From Pseudomonadota bacterium (lineage in GTDB: Bacteria; Pseudomonadota; Gammaproteobacteria; Xanthomonadales; Xanthomonadaceae), in the NCBI GenBank assembly GCA_023425225.1, contig JAFADB010000305.1, positions 1 to 9,792 on the forward strand: 9,792 bases of DNA. Direction: 5' to 3'. The notes under the pieces were generated by a model. The model was given only the letters and a program-made list of their open reading frames with translations, was not told the origin of the DNA and did no database searches. Both the position numbers and the translations under genes were made by a program. Shown one piece after another: positions 1-7,033 of the stretch. Position 1 is the stretch's first letter. Every line of letters begins with the position of its first letter.

Positions 1-84
1 CGTCGTCCCCGCGAAAGCGGGGACCCTGCGACTTGAGCTTGTGCCATCGCAAGGCACTGGGTCCCCGCTTTCGCGGGGACGACG
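1..84. repeat. Inverted pair of REP-like hairpins (BIME-like)
   Basis: Bases 1-26 and 59-84 are perfect 26-base reverse complements. Each arm folds by itself into an 8-bp stem (GTCCCCGC / GCGGGGAC) closed by a GAAA tetraloop on the strand that reads CCCCGCGAAAGCGGGG (5-24 on the plus strand; the second copy on the minus strand). Between them, GTGCC (41-45) and GGCAC (53-57) can form a third small stem. The arrangement matches a bacterial interspersed mosaic element made of two REPs in opposite orientation. From memory, hairpins with this core are scattered between genes in Xanthomonadaceae; I could not search. A GTCG tetranucleotide (2-5) starts at the hairpin foot, similar to the GTAG/GTGG-type tags read by REP-associated tyrosine transposases. 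The left flank lies outside the window, so the element may be longer and the upstream gene is unknown. Confidence 0.85.
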
Positions 85-314
85 ACTGGAAGATTGCAGA
101 GAATGCGCAAGTGCCGGGCTCGACGCTCGATCTGGCATCGGCGCAACCTCATCGCCGCTGACGACCCGCAGGCCGCGTAGCGCCACTCCAGCGCAAACAC
201 CGGGTTTTCGACTGCGGATCGTGCCATGCATGCGCAGGCGTGACCTTTGTCCTATCCGCCGCGGTGCGCGATCGCCTACGCTGGTCGTTTGCGCCGACCC
301 ACCGGAGTTCCCGA
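85..314. other. Upstream region of the M13 peptidase gene, no clear feature
   Basis: Apart from the Shine-Dalgarno at its right end, I see no gene, no repeat and no convincing -35/-10 pair in this stretch. A TTGTCC at 247-252 lacks a -10 at a usable distance. The reading frame of the peptidase stays open upstream to a GTG at 240, but the residues before the ATG at 315 do not look like protein of this family, and a good signal peptide begins exactly at 315. The promoter is therefore probably inside this region but cannot be placed. Confidence 0.5.
304..307 (+). promoter_or_regulatory. Shine-Dalgarno of the M13 peptidase gene
   Basis: GGAG lies 7 bases before the ATG at 315. It decides the start in favour of 315 over the in-frame GTG at 240, which has no comparable site and would bury the signal peptide inside the protein. 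Confidence 0.75.
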
Positions 315-2351
315 ATGAAGCTTCCCACGCTGTTCCCGCTGACCCTGGCCATCGCCGCGGCGATCGCCGTTCCCGCGCTGGCCGCCGATGCGCCGCTGCC
401 CAGCGCCAGCCTGCAGCCGGGCGACCTGGATCCCTCGGTCTCCGCCTGCACCGACCTCAACGCCTTCGTCAACGGCAAGTGGCTGGCGGCCAACCCGGTG
501 CCGGCCGACCGCACCACCTGGGGCAGCTTCGAGATCCTCGGCGAGCGCTCGCTGGCGATCCAGCACAAGCTGGTCCAGGCCGCGGCGGCCAATGCGCAGC
601 CGGGCAGCATCGAGGCCAAGCTGGGCGACATCTGGAGCACCGGCATGGACCAGGCGGCCATCGACGCGGCCGGCATCGCACCGCTGCAGCCGCAGCTGGC
701 GCGCATCGACCAGGTGCGCGACAGCGCCGGCGTCGCCGCCTACCTGCGCGAGGCCTACGCCGCCGGGCAGGGACCGCTGTTCTCCTTCGGCGCCAACGCC
801 GACTACAAGGATTCCGGGCAGGTGATCGCCTACGCCGGCCAGGGCGGGCTGGGACTGCCGGAGAAGGGTTACTACTTCGAGCCGGCCCAGGCCAAGATCC
901 GCGACGCCTACGTGCAGTACATCGCACAGCTGCTGACGCTGTCGGGCGTGGACGCGGCGCAGGCGGCCGGGCAGGCCAAGGCGGTGATGGAGTTCGAGAC
1001 CCGCCTGGCGCAGGCCTCGCTCTCGCGCATCGAGCTGCGCGACCCGGCCCGTCGCTACAACCCGGTCACCCTGGCCGAGGCCGACCGCATCACCCCGGGC
1101 TTCGGCTGGAGCGCGTTCTTCGCTGCGCTGCAGGTCCCGGCACCGGCGCATTTCTCGCTGGGCCAGCCGCAGTACTTCGTCGAGCTGCAGAGCATGCTGG
1201 CGCAGGTGCCGGCCTCGACCTGGCGCGCCTACCTGCGCTTCCACGCCGTCGACGACGCCGCGCCGTACCTGGGCCAGGCGTTCGAACAGGCCAATTTCGA
1301 CTTCTACGCCAAGACCCTGCGCGGCCAGCAGGAGATGCTGCCGCGCTGGAAGCGCGTGCTCGCCGCCACCAACACCGCCATGGGCGAGGCGCTGGGCAAG
1401 CTGTACGTGGAAGCCGCGTTCCCGGCCGAATCCAAGGCGCAGATGCAGCACCTGGTGCAGAACCTGTCGGTGGCGCTGAAGGCGCGGCTGGAGAACCTGG
1501 ACTGGATGAGCGCCGAGACCAAGCAGCGCGCGCTGGAGAAGTGGGCCAGCTTCACCCCCAAGATCGGCTACCCGGACAAGTGGCGCGACTGGAGCGGGCT
1601 GCAGACCAGCCGCGGCAGCTTCCTGGCCAACATGCAGGCCGCGCGCGCATTCAACTACCGCTATACGCTCGACAAGATCGGCAAGCCGGTGGACCGCACC
1701 GAGTGGGGCATGACCCCGCAGACGGTCAACGCCTACTACAACGCCACCAAGAACGAGATCGTGTTCCCGGCGGCGATCCTGCAGCCGCCGTTCTTCGACG
1801 CCAAGGCCGACCCGGCGCTCAACTACGGCGGCATCGGCGCGGTGATTGGCCACGAGATGATGCACGGCTACGACGACTCGGGCAGCCAGTTCGACGCCAA
1901 GGGCAACTTCGACAACTGGTGGACCGAGGGCGACCGCAAGCGCTTCGACGAGCGCACCGACAAGCTGGTGGCGCAGTTCGACGGCTACCGCTCGATCGAC
2001 GGCCTGCCGGTGAAGGGCAAGCTGACGCTGGGCGAGAACATCGGCGACCTCGGCGGCCTGACCGTGGCCTTTGACGCGCTGCAGATGGCGCTGAAGGAGA
2101 ATCCGGCCGCCAACGTCAAGGTGGACGGCTACAGCGAGGACCAGCGCTTCTTCATGAACTGGGCCACGGTGTGGCGCCGCAACTTCACCGACGGCGAACT
2201 GCGCGTGCGCTTGAACACAGACCCGCACGCCCCGGCCAACTTCCGCGCCAACGGCGCGCCGTCGAACATGCCGGCGTTCGCGCAGGCGTTCCAGTGCAAG
2301 GCCGGCGACGCGATGGTGCGTCCGGACAAGGATCGCGTGGTGATCTGGTAA
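315..2351 (+). CDS. pepO: Secreted M13 family zinc metalloendopeptidase (PepO/neprilysin-like)
   Basis: Codes for 678 residues, the usual length for bacterial M13 peptidases, which cleave peptides outside the cytoplasm. Residues 1-23 form a signal peptide (K2, a hydrophobic Ala/Leu/Ile core, ALA before a likely cut at 23/24). There is no lipobox cysteine, so a soluble periplasmic or secreted enzyme is expected. The N-terminal M13 domain begins near C45 (ACTDLNAFVNGKW). The catalytic domain is intact: NAYYN at 472-476 and FPAAILQPPFF at 484-494 (substrate cleft), zinc ligands H513 and H517 with catalytic E514 in HEMMH, third ligand E574 in ENIGD with D578, and H638 and R644 in DPHAPANFR, matching neprilysin His711 and Arg717. 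The C-terminus ends ...VVIW, close to the usual short Trp-ending tail. Stop TAA at 2349-2351. The ATG at 315 has a good Shine-Dalgarno. The gene stands alone, convergent with mfd. Family assignment is firm; the symbol pepO is by similarity and the natural substrate is unknown. Confidence 0.96.
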   Translation: MKLPTLFPLTLAIAAAIAVPALAADAPLPSASLQPGDLDPSVSACTDLNAFVNGKWLAANPVPADRTTWGSFEILGERSLAIQHKLVQAAAANAQPGSIEAKLGDIWSTGMDQAAIDAAGIAPLQPQLARIDQVRDSAGVAAYLREAYAAGQGPLFSFGANADYKDSGQVIAYAGQGGLGLPEKGYYFEPAQAKIRDAYVQYIAQLLTLSGVDAAQAAGQAKAVMEFETRLAQASLSRIELRDPARRYNPVTLAEADRITPGFGWSAFFAALQVPAPAHFSLGQPQYFVELQSMLAQVPASTWRAYLRFHAVDDAAPYLGQAFEQANFDFYAKTLRGQQEMLPRWKRVLAATNTAMGEALGKLYVEAAFPAESKAQMQHLVQNLSVALKARLENLDWMSAETKQRALEKWASFTPKIGYPDKWRDWSGLQTSRGSFLANMQAARAFNYRYTLDKIGKPVDRTEWGMTPQTVNAYYNATKNEIVFPAAILQPPFFDAKADPALNYGGIGAVIGHEMMHGYDDSGSQFDAKGNFDNWWTEGDRKRFDERTDKLVAQFDGYRSIDGLPVKGKLTLGENIGDLGGLTVAFDALQMALKENPAANVKVDGYSEDQRFFMNWATVWRRNFTDGELRVRLNTDPHAPANFRANGAPSNMPAFAQAFQCKAGDAMVRPDKDRVVIW

Positions 2352-2384
2352 CGGCCGCGTCGGTTCGATGCGGTGAGAAGGCAC

Positions 2385-2416
2385 AAGGCCCGGCGCATGC
2401 CGGGCCTTCCTTTTCT
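2385..2416 (+). terminator. Rho-independent terminator after the M13 peptidase gene
   Basis: A perfect 10-bp stem, AAGGCCCGGC (2385-2394) and GCCGGGCCTT (2399-2408), with a GCAT loop, is followed by CCTTTTCT. It begins 33 bases after the stop codon. The T tract is short and interrupted, but the stem is very stable. Read from the mfd side the stem is followed by GTGCCTTCTC, so it may also slow transcription coming from mfd, though less convincingly. Confidence 0.88.
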
Positions 2417-2469
2417 GCGGTCGCCTGTATCCACATGGCCAGCGACGATACCGGCGGCATAGGCAAGGG

Positions 2470-2512
2470 AACGGCGTAGCGGAGCCATGACCTCCTACTC
2501 GGTGACGCCGTT
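2470..2512. repeat. 8-bp inverted repeat between convergent genes
   Basis: AACGGCGT (2470-2477) and ACGCCGTT (2505-2512) are perfect reverse complements separated by 27 bases. It lies 39 bases beyond the mfd stop codon in the direction of mfd transcription, so it could help end the mfd message, but there is no T tract on that strand and the loop is long. It may be chance. Confidence 0.3.
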
Positions 2513-2550
2513 GGTGTCTGCCGCAGGCCGCCAGCGTACGGGGTTTGCGG

Positions 2551-5500
2551 TCAGCCCGGCTGCAGCGCCGCCAGCAGGCCGCGGGCGGCATTGAAACGGT
2601 CGGCCGCTTCCGGCAGCGGCAGCTTGAGCTTGAGCTTGTCCGGTCCGTCCATGACGTAGAGCCGGGGCTGCTTCTGGATCATCTGGATGATGGTCATCGG
2701 GTCGACGTTGGGCTTGGCGTCGAACACGATGCGCCCGCCGTGCTCGCCCAGTTCCAGTTTGCGGATGCCCAGCGCGTTGGCCTGCAGCTTGAGCTCGGCG
2801 ATGGCGTAGAGGTTCTTCAGCGCGTCCGGCAGCAGGCCGAAGCGGTCGATCATCTCCACCTGCAGCTCGCGCAGCGCCTCGCTGTCGCGCGCGCTGGAGA
2901 TGCGCTTGTACAGCGTCAGGCGGGTGTGCACGTCGGGCAGGTAGTCCTCGGGGATCAGCGCCGGCACGTGCAGTTCGACCTCGGCGCCGCGCGCTTCCTC
3001 GCCGGCGTCCAGGTCCGGCAGCTTGCCCTGCTTGATGCTGCGCACCGCGCGCTCCAGCAGCTCGGTGTACAGGCTGAAACCGACCTCGGCCATCTGCCCG
3101 CTCTGGTCCTCGCCCAGCAGTTCGCCGGCGCCGCGGATCTCCAGGTCGTGGGTGGCCAGGGTGAAGCCGGCGCCGAGCTCGTCCATCGAGGCGATCGCCT
3201 CCAGCCGCTTCTCCGCGTCGGGCGTCATGCTGCGGCGGTCGGGCACCAGCAGGTAGGCGTAGGCGCGGTGGTGCGAGCGGCCGACGCGGCCGCGCAGCTG
3301 GTGCAGCTGCGCCAGGCCGAACTTGTCGGCGCGGTTGATGATGATGGTGTTGGCGTTGGGGATGTCGATGCCCGACTCGATGATGGTCGTGGCCAGCAGC
3401 ACGTTGAAGCGCTGCTTCTGGAAGTCGAGCATCACCCGCTCCAGCTCGCGCTCGTGCATCTGCCCGTGGGCCACGCCGATGCGCGCCTCCGGCACCAGCT
3501 CGGACAGCTCGCGCTGCATGCGGCCGATGCTCTCCACGTCGTTGTGCAGGAAGTACAACTGGCCGCCGCGCGAAAGCTCGCGCTGGAACGCCTCGCGCAG
3601 CTGGGCGTTGTCCCACGGGGTGATGAAGGTCTGCACCGCCAGCCGGTTCGGCGGCGGGGTGGCGATGATCGACAGGTCGCGCAGCCCGGCCATGGCCATG
3701 TTGAGCGTGCGCGGGATCGGCGTGGCGGTCAGCGTCAGCAGGTGCACGTTGGCGCGCAGCGCCTTGAGCGCCTCCTTCTGGCGCACGCCGAAGCGCTGCT
3801 CCTCGTCGACGATCACCAGCCCCAGGTCCTTGAACTTGACGTCCGGCTGCAGCAGCCGGTGGGTGCCGATGATCACGTCGATGGTGCCGTCGGCGACCTT
3901 GGCCAGCTCGGCCTTGATCTCCTTGGTGCTCTTGAAGCGCGACAGCACCTCGACCCTGAGCGGCCAGTCGGCGAAGCGATCGCGGAAGTTGCGGTAGTGC
4001 TGCTCGGCCAGCAGCGTGGTCGGCACCAGCACCGCCACCTGCCGCCCGGAGCTGGCGGCGGCGAAGGCGGCGCGCACGGCGACCTCGGTCTTGCCGAAGC
4101 CGACGTCGCCGCAGACCACGCGGTCCATCGGCTGGCTGCTCGCCAGGTCGCGCAGGGTGGCGTCGATGGCGGCCAGCTGGTCGGGCGTCTCCTCGAACGG
4201 GAAACCGGCGGCGAACGGTTCGTACATCGCCCGGTCCACCTGCAGCGCCAGGCCGGCACGGGCGCGGCGGCGGGCCTGGATCTCCAGCAGCTCGGCGGCC
4301 ACGTCGCGCACCTTCTCGGCGGCGCGGCGCTTGGCCTTGGTCCATTGCTCGCCGCCGAGCGAGTGCAGCGGCGCGGTCTCGGCCGAGGCGCCGGAGTAGC
4401 GGCTGATCAGCTGCAGCTGCGCCACCGGCACGTACAGGCGGTCGCCCTTGGCGTACTCGATCTCGAGGAACTCGCCGGGCATGCCGCCGATGTCCATCGT
4501 CACCAGGCCGCGGTAGCGGCCCACGCCATGGTCCTCGTGGACGATCGGCGCGCCTTCGGTCAGCTCGCCGAGGTCGCGGATGATCGCCTCGGGCTCGCGC
4601 CCGGCGCGGGCGCGGCGGCGCGGCTGGTTGGCGCGCTCGGGGAACAGCTGGCGCTCGGTGAGCACGGCGATGCGCGGCTCGTCCAGCGCGAAGCCGTCTT
4701 CCAGCGGCGCCACGGCGATGGCGAAGCGCGGTGCGTCCTGGCGCAGGAATGCCGGGAAATCGCTCACCACCTGCGGCTTGAGCCCGGCTGCGGCCAGCAC
4801 CTCGATCAGTGCCTCGCGGCGCCCGGGCGAGTCGGAGGCGATCAGCACCCGGCCCGGGTAGCTGCCGAGGAAGGACTGCAGCGCCGCACCGGGCGCGGCG
4901 TCCTTGGCCGCCACCGGCAATGGCGGCAGCGGCTGGTCGCCCAGCGCCTGCGCCTTGTCGATGTTGGCATGGTCGGCCGGCCATACCTCGATGCGGGCGT
5001 GCTTGTTGAGCCGTTCGCGCAGGCTGTCGGGCGACTGGTACAGCGCCTCGGGCGCCAGCAGCGGCCGTTCCACGTCGTGGCGGCGCTGCTCGTAGCGCTC
5101 GTGGGCCTGCGCCCAGAACGCGTCGGCGGCGTTGGACACGCCCGGCGTGATCAGCGGCAGCGCGGCGTCGCCGAGGTAGTCGAACAGCGTGGCGGTGCCG
5201 GCGCGGTCGTCGCGCCCGGTCTCGAAGAACAGCGGCAGGTAGTACTCGATGCCCGAGGGCGCCAGCCCGGACTTGAGGTCCTGGTACAGCGCGCTGCGGC
5301 GGGTATCGACGTCGAAACGCTCGCGCAGCGCCGCCAGCACACGGTCGATGCTGGCATCGTCCATCGGCACTTCGCGGCCGGGCAGCATCTTCACCGCATC
5401 GACCCGATCCAGCGAACGTTGCGACTCGGGGTCGAACTCGCGGATCGAGTCGATGTCCTGGTCCAGCAGCTCGATGCGCAGCGGCGCGCCGGCGCCCATC

Positions 5501-6051
5501 GGGAACACGTCCAGCAGCCCGCCGCGCACGGCGAAGTCGCCCGGGTCCATCACCTGCGGCACGTTGCGGTAGCCCGCGCTTTCCAGCCGGCGCTTCTCGG
5601 CCTCGAGGTCCAGGCGCTGGCCCACCTCCAGGTCGAAGCTGCTGCCGACGATGTAGCGCAGCGGCGCCAGCCGCTGCATCAGCGTCTGCACCGGCACCAC
5701 CACCACGCCGCGCTTGAGCGTGGGCAGGCGGTGCAGGGTGGCCAGCCGCTGCGAGACGATCTCCGGGTGCGGGCTGAACTGGTCGTAGGGCAGGGTTTCC
5801 CAGTCCGGGAAACTCAGCACGGGCAGCCGGTCGGATTGAGGGTCCGCCTCGCCCAGCAGGGTGCTCAGGTCGGCTTCGAGCTGTCGCGCGGCCTGGTTGT
5901 CGCGCGCCACCACCAGCACCGGGCCGGCGTGCTGGCCGGCGGCGCGGGCGATGTGCCAGGCCAGCGCGGTGGCCGAGGCGGGCGCGCGCCAGAAGGCGCG
6001 AAGCTGACCGGGCCTGGGCAGCGGCGGCAGGGAAGAAGGGGACGACGACAT
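2551..6051 (-). CDS. mfd: Transcription-repair coupling factor Mfd
   Basis: Codes for 1166 residues (E. coli Mfd has 1148). Mfd binds stalled RNA polymerase, uses ATP-driven translocation on DNA to remove it, and recruits UvrA so that template-strand lesions are repaired first. Domains in order: UvrB-like N-terminal module (FPDWETLPYDQFSPHPE at 81-97; GDFAVRGGLLDVFP at 171-184) whose nucleotide site is degenerate, as expected; CarD-like RNA polymerase interaction domain about 497-577 (EGAPIVHEDHGVGRYRG); SF2 RecG-like translocase with Walker A GDVGFGKT at 648-655, DEEQRFG at 749-755, TATPIPR at 775-781, IESGIDIPNA at 891-900 and QLRGRVGRS at 918-926; C-terminal TRCF domain about 1030-1120. 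All key motifs are present and the frame is unbroken. The ATG at 6051 has no recognisable Shine-Dalgarno; a TAAAAT lies 9 bases upstream. High GC keeps other frames open over most of its length, but only this frame encodes a known protein. Confidence 0.98.
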   Translation of the reverse strand: MSSSPSSLPPLPRPGQLRAFWRAPASATALAWHIARAAGQHAGPVLVVARDNQAARQLEADLSTLLGEADPQSDRLPVLSFPDWETLPYDQFSPHPEIVSQRLATLHRLPTLKRGVVVVPVQTLMQRLAPLRYIVGSSFDLEVGQRLDLEAEKRRLESAGYRNVPQVMDPGDFAVRGGLLDVFPMGAGAPLRIELLDQDIDSIREFDPESQRSLDRVDAVKMLPGREVPMDDASIDRVLAALRERFDVDTRRSALYQDLKSGLAPSGIEYYLPLFFETGRDDRAGTATLFDYLGDAALPLITPGVSNAADAFWAQAHERYEQRRHDVERPLLAPEALYQSPDSLRERLNKHARIEVWPADHANIDKAQALGDQPLPPLPVAAKDAAPGAALQSFLGSYPGRVLIASDSPGRREALIEVLAAAGLKPQVVSDFPAFLRQDAPRFAIAVAPLEDGFALDEPRIAVLTERQLFPERANQPRRRARAGREPEAIIRDLGELTEGAPIVHEDHGVGRYRGLVTMDIGGMPGEFLEIEYAKGDRLYVPVAQLQLISRYSGASAETAPLHSLGGEQWTKAKRRAAEKVRDVAAELLEIQARRRARAGLALQVDRAMYEPFAAGFPFEETPDQLAAIDATLRDLASSQPMDRVVCGDVGFGKTEVAVRAAFAAASSGRQVAVLVPTTLLAEQHYRNFRDRFADWPLRVEVLSRFKSTKEIKAELAKVADGTIDVIIGTHRLLQPDVKFKDLGLVIVDEEQRFGVRQKEALKALRANVHLLTLTATPIPRTLNMAMAGLRDLSIIATPPPNRLAVQTFITPWDNAQLREAFQRELSRGGQLYFLHNDVESIGRMQRELSELVPEARIGVAHGQMHERELERVMLDFQKQRFNVLLATTIIESGIDIPNANTIIINRADKFGLAQLHQLRGRVGRSHHRAYAYLLVPDRRSMTPDAEKRLEAIASMDELGAGFTLATHDLEIRGAGELLGEDQSGQMAEVGFSLYTELLERAVRSIKQGKLPDLDAGEEARGAEVELHVPALIPEDYLPDVHTRLTLYKRISSARDSEALRELQVEMIDRFGLLPDALKNLYAIAELKLQANALGIRKLELGEHGGRIVFDAKPNVDPMTIIQMIQKQPRLYVMDGPDKLKLKLPLPEAADRFNAARGLLAALQPG

Positions 6052-6060
6052 GAACCGGCA

Positions 6061-6066
6061 ATTTTA
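6061..6066 (-). promoter_or_regulatory. Candidate -10 box for mfd, next to the start codon
   Basis: On the minus strand TAAAAT (5 of 6 to TATAAT) ends 9 bases before the mfd ATG, inside very GC-rich DNA. No good -35 hexamer at 16-18 bases is seen. If used, transcription would begin at or within about 3 bases of the ATG, which agrees with the absence of a Shine-Dalgarno. Confidence 0.35.
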
Positions 6067-6093
6067 CCGCGCCCGGGTGAAGGCTGGCTAATG

Positions 6094-6128
6094 CAGGCGG
6101 GGGCGGCCTGGGTGACGAGCCCCGCCTG
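6094..6128. repeat. 9-bp perfect inverted repeat upstream of mfd
   Basis: CAGGCGGGG (6094-6102) and CCCCGCCTG (6120-6128) are exact reverse complements separated by 17 bases, 43-77 bases before the mfd start. It could be a hairpin ending transcription from the gene at 6332-6874, though no T tract follows, or a protein site. Function unknown. Confidence 0.55.
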
Positions 6129-6150
6129 ACGGACCGTGGCAGCCACGCAT

Positions 6151-6236
6151 CCTTCTCTCGTTCACGGGAGAAGGTGCCCGAAGGGCGGATGAGGGCGCTC
6201 TTGAGCGTGATTCGACGAAGGGCTTCGAGGATCGAA
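6151..6236. repeat. Dispersed intergenic repeat with several hairpins
   Basis: Four self-complementary units lie in a row: CCTTCTCTCG (6151-6160) with CGGGAGAAGG (6165-6174), loop TTCA, one T-G wobble; GCCC-GAA-GGGC (6176-6186); CGCTC-TT-GAGCG (6196-6207); and TTCGA (6211-6215) pairing with TCGAA (6232-6236) around CGAAG-GG-CTTCG (6216-6227). I recognise the first part, which on the other strand reads CATCCGCCCTTCGGGCACC followed by TTCTCCCG-like sequence, as common in intergenic spaces of Xanthomonadaceae. The exact ends of the element are uncertain. No protein is encoded here. Confidence 0.7.
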
Positions 6237-6331
6237 CCCTCCAGTCGGCTGTCGTCGGGCACCGGCCGATGCTCCCGGCTTGGATGCCGCCTCACCGGCC
6301 TCCAGGCCAGGCGTCGGACGGCAAGCCCCGG

Positions 6332-6874
6332 CTAGCTCCCCAGCTCCATCTTCACCCGCACCAGGCCGCTGGCACCGGGCGAGGGATGCTGCTGGAAGCC
6401 CAGCGAGGCCGCCAGCCGCAGCATCGGCTCGTTGCTTTCGAGCACGTCGCCGTGCAGCCGGTCCAGGTACTTGCCGCGGGCCCACTTGACCAGCTTGCGC
6501 ATCAGCTGCCGGCCCAGCCCCTGGCCGGCGATGAAGTGGCTCACCAGGATGGCGAACTCGGCATCGCGCGTGCCGGGCAGGATGGAGGCGCGTGCCACCG
6601 CGCCCACCAGCGCCTCGCCCGGCGGCAACGGCTCGGCCGCCACCAGCGCGATCTCGCTCTTGGGGTTGGGGTGGGTCAGCTGCTGGGCCATCTGCGGGGT
6701 GAGTTCGTCGACCGAATGCAGGAAACGGTCGCGGATCTCCGCCGGGCCGAGCAGGCTGAAGGCGCCCTGCAGCGGCTCGGCGTCCTCGGGCCGGATCGGG
6801 CGGATCAGCAGCTCGCGGCCGCTGGGGAGGATGAAAGTCTCATGCCACGGCGGCATTCGGTTGCGGGTAGCCAT
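6332..6874 (-). CDS. GNAT family N-acetyltransferase (Pat/PatZ GNAT-domain-like)
   Basis: Codes for 180 residues from the ATG at 6874; stop TAG. It is a single-domain acetyl-CoA-dependent acetyltransferase. IRPIRPEDAEPLQ-type sequence near 24-36, then RDRFLHS (48-54), EIALVA (74-79), GAVAR (91-95), DAEFAILV (104-111) and the acetyl-CoA loop GQGLG (117-121) followed by VLESNEPMLRLAASLGF (144-160) follow the pattern of the C-terminal GNAT domain of protein acetyltransferases Pat/PatZ (YfiQ), here without the acyl-CoA synthetase-like part. In the usual Q/R-x-x-G-x-G motif the first position is A116. The open frame continues to an ATG at 6985, but those 37 extra residues look non-coding and the RPEDA fold starts at once after 6874. 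Only a weak AAAAG precedes the start. It lies on the same strand as rlmJ and mfd, 142 bases after rlmJ. The substrate (protein lysine, amine or small molecule) cannot be told from sequence. Confidence 0.88.
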   Translation of the reverse strand: MATRNRMPPWHETFILPSGRELLIRPIRPEDAEPLQGAFSLLGPAEIRDRFLHSVDELTPQMAQQLTHPNPKSEIALVAAEPLPPGEALVGAVARASILPGTRDAEFAILVSHFIAGQGLGRQLMRKLVKWARGKYLDRLHGDVLESNEPMLRLAASLGFQQHPSPGASGLVRVKMELGS

Positions 6875-6947
6875 GATCGACTTTTCACGGGAAGTGAAGG
6901 CGATTCTCGCATTGCCAGGTGTGGTCGCGGTGAATGTCCGGCAAGCG

Positions 6948-6968
6948 GGCGTATACGCCGGCGTACGC
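6948..6968. repeat. Tandem palindromes upstream of the GNAT gene
   Basis: GGCGTATACGCC (6948-6959) is a perfect 12-bp palindrome, followed one base later by the palindrome GCGTACGC (6961-6968). They lie 74-94 bases before the acetyltransferase start. They could be an operator for a dimeric regulator, but no clear promoter is visible beside them. In GC-rich DNA short palindromes arise by chance, although the TATA centre is unusual for the surroundings. Confidence 0.4.
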
Positions 6969-7001
6969 GCCCTGGCCGGGATCATCGCACCGGGATGGTG
7001 G

Positions 7002-7030
7002 GGCCGCCGCAGCGGCCGCGGCCGGCCGCG
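7002..7030. repeat. GC-only hairpin cluster after rlmJ
   Basis: GGCCGC (7002-7007) pairs with GCGGCC (7012-7017) around CGCA, followed by further GGCCGC/GCGGCC units to about 7030. It lies just past the rlmJ stop (7034-7036, minus strand). It may pause or stabilise the rlmJ message, but without a T tract it is not a classical terminator, so read-through into the acetyltransferase gene is possible. Confidence 0.4.
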
Positions 7031-7033
7031 CCG

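Noticed and set aside
1..84. CRISPR array from the repeated 26-base unit
   Set aside because: Only two copies in inverted orientation with one 32-base gap. CRISPR repeats are direct and multiple.
240..314. GTG start at 240 for the M13 peptidase
   Set aside because: It adds 25 residues with no family likeness before a clear signal peptide, and the Shine-Dalgarno fits the ATG at 315.
276..2591. Minus-strand open frame of 771 codons opposite the M13 peptidase gene
   Set aside because: Val/Leu/Gly/Arg/His-rich antisense shadow without motifs. The plus-strand frame has a complete M13 active site.
2545..6129. Open frame of 1194 codons on the plus strand opposite mfd
   Set aside because: Its translation is low-complexity and rich in Arg, Gln, His, Val and Leu, with no family resemblance, no Shine-Dalgarno and no domain. 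It is a by-product of GC-rich codon use in mfd.
6151..6236. Insertion sequence remnant
   Set aside because: No transposase-like coding sequence and no clear terminal inverted repeats or target duplication are seen; the hairpin pattern fits a dispersed non-coding repeat better.
2495..6295. Open frame of 1266 codons on the minus strand overlapping mfd
   Set aside because: It is longer than mfd but is a shifted frame of it (Ala/Arg/Gly/Pro-rich, no motifs). The true mfd frame carries all helicase motifs.
6875..6985. Longer start at 6985 for the GNAT protein
   Set aside because: The 37 extra residues look non-coding, cover the palindromes at 6948-6968, and are not needed for the GNAT fold.
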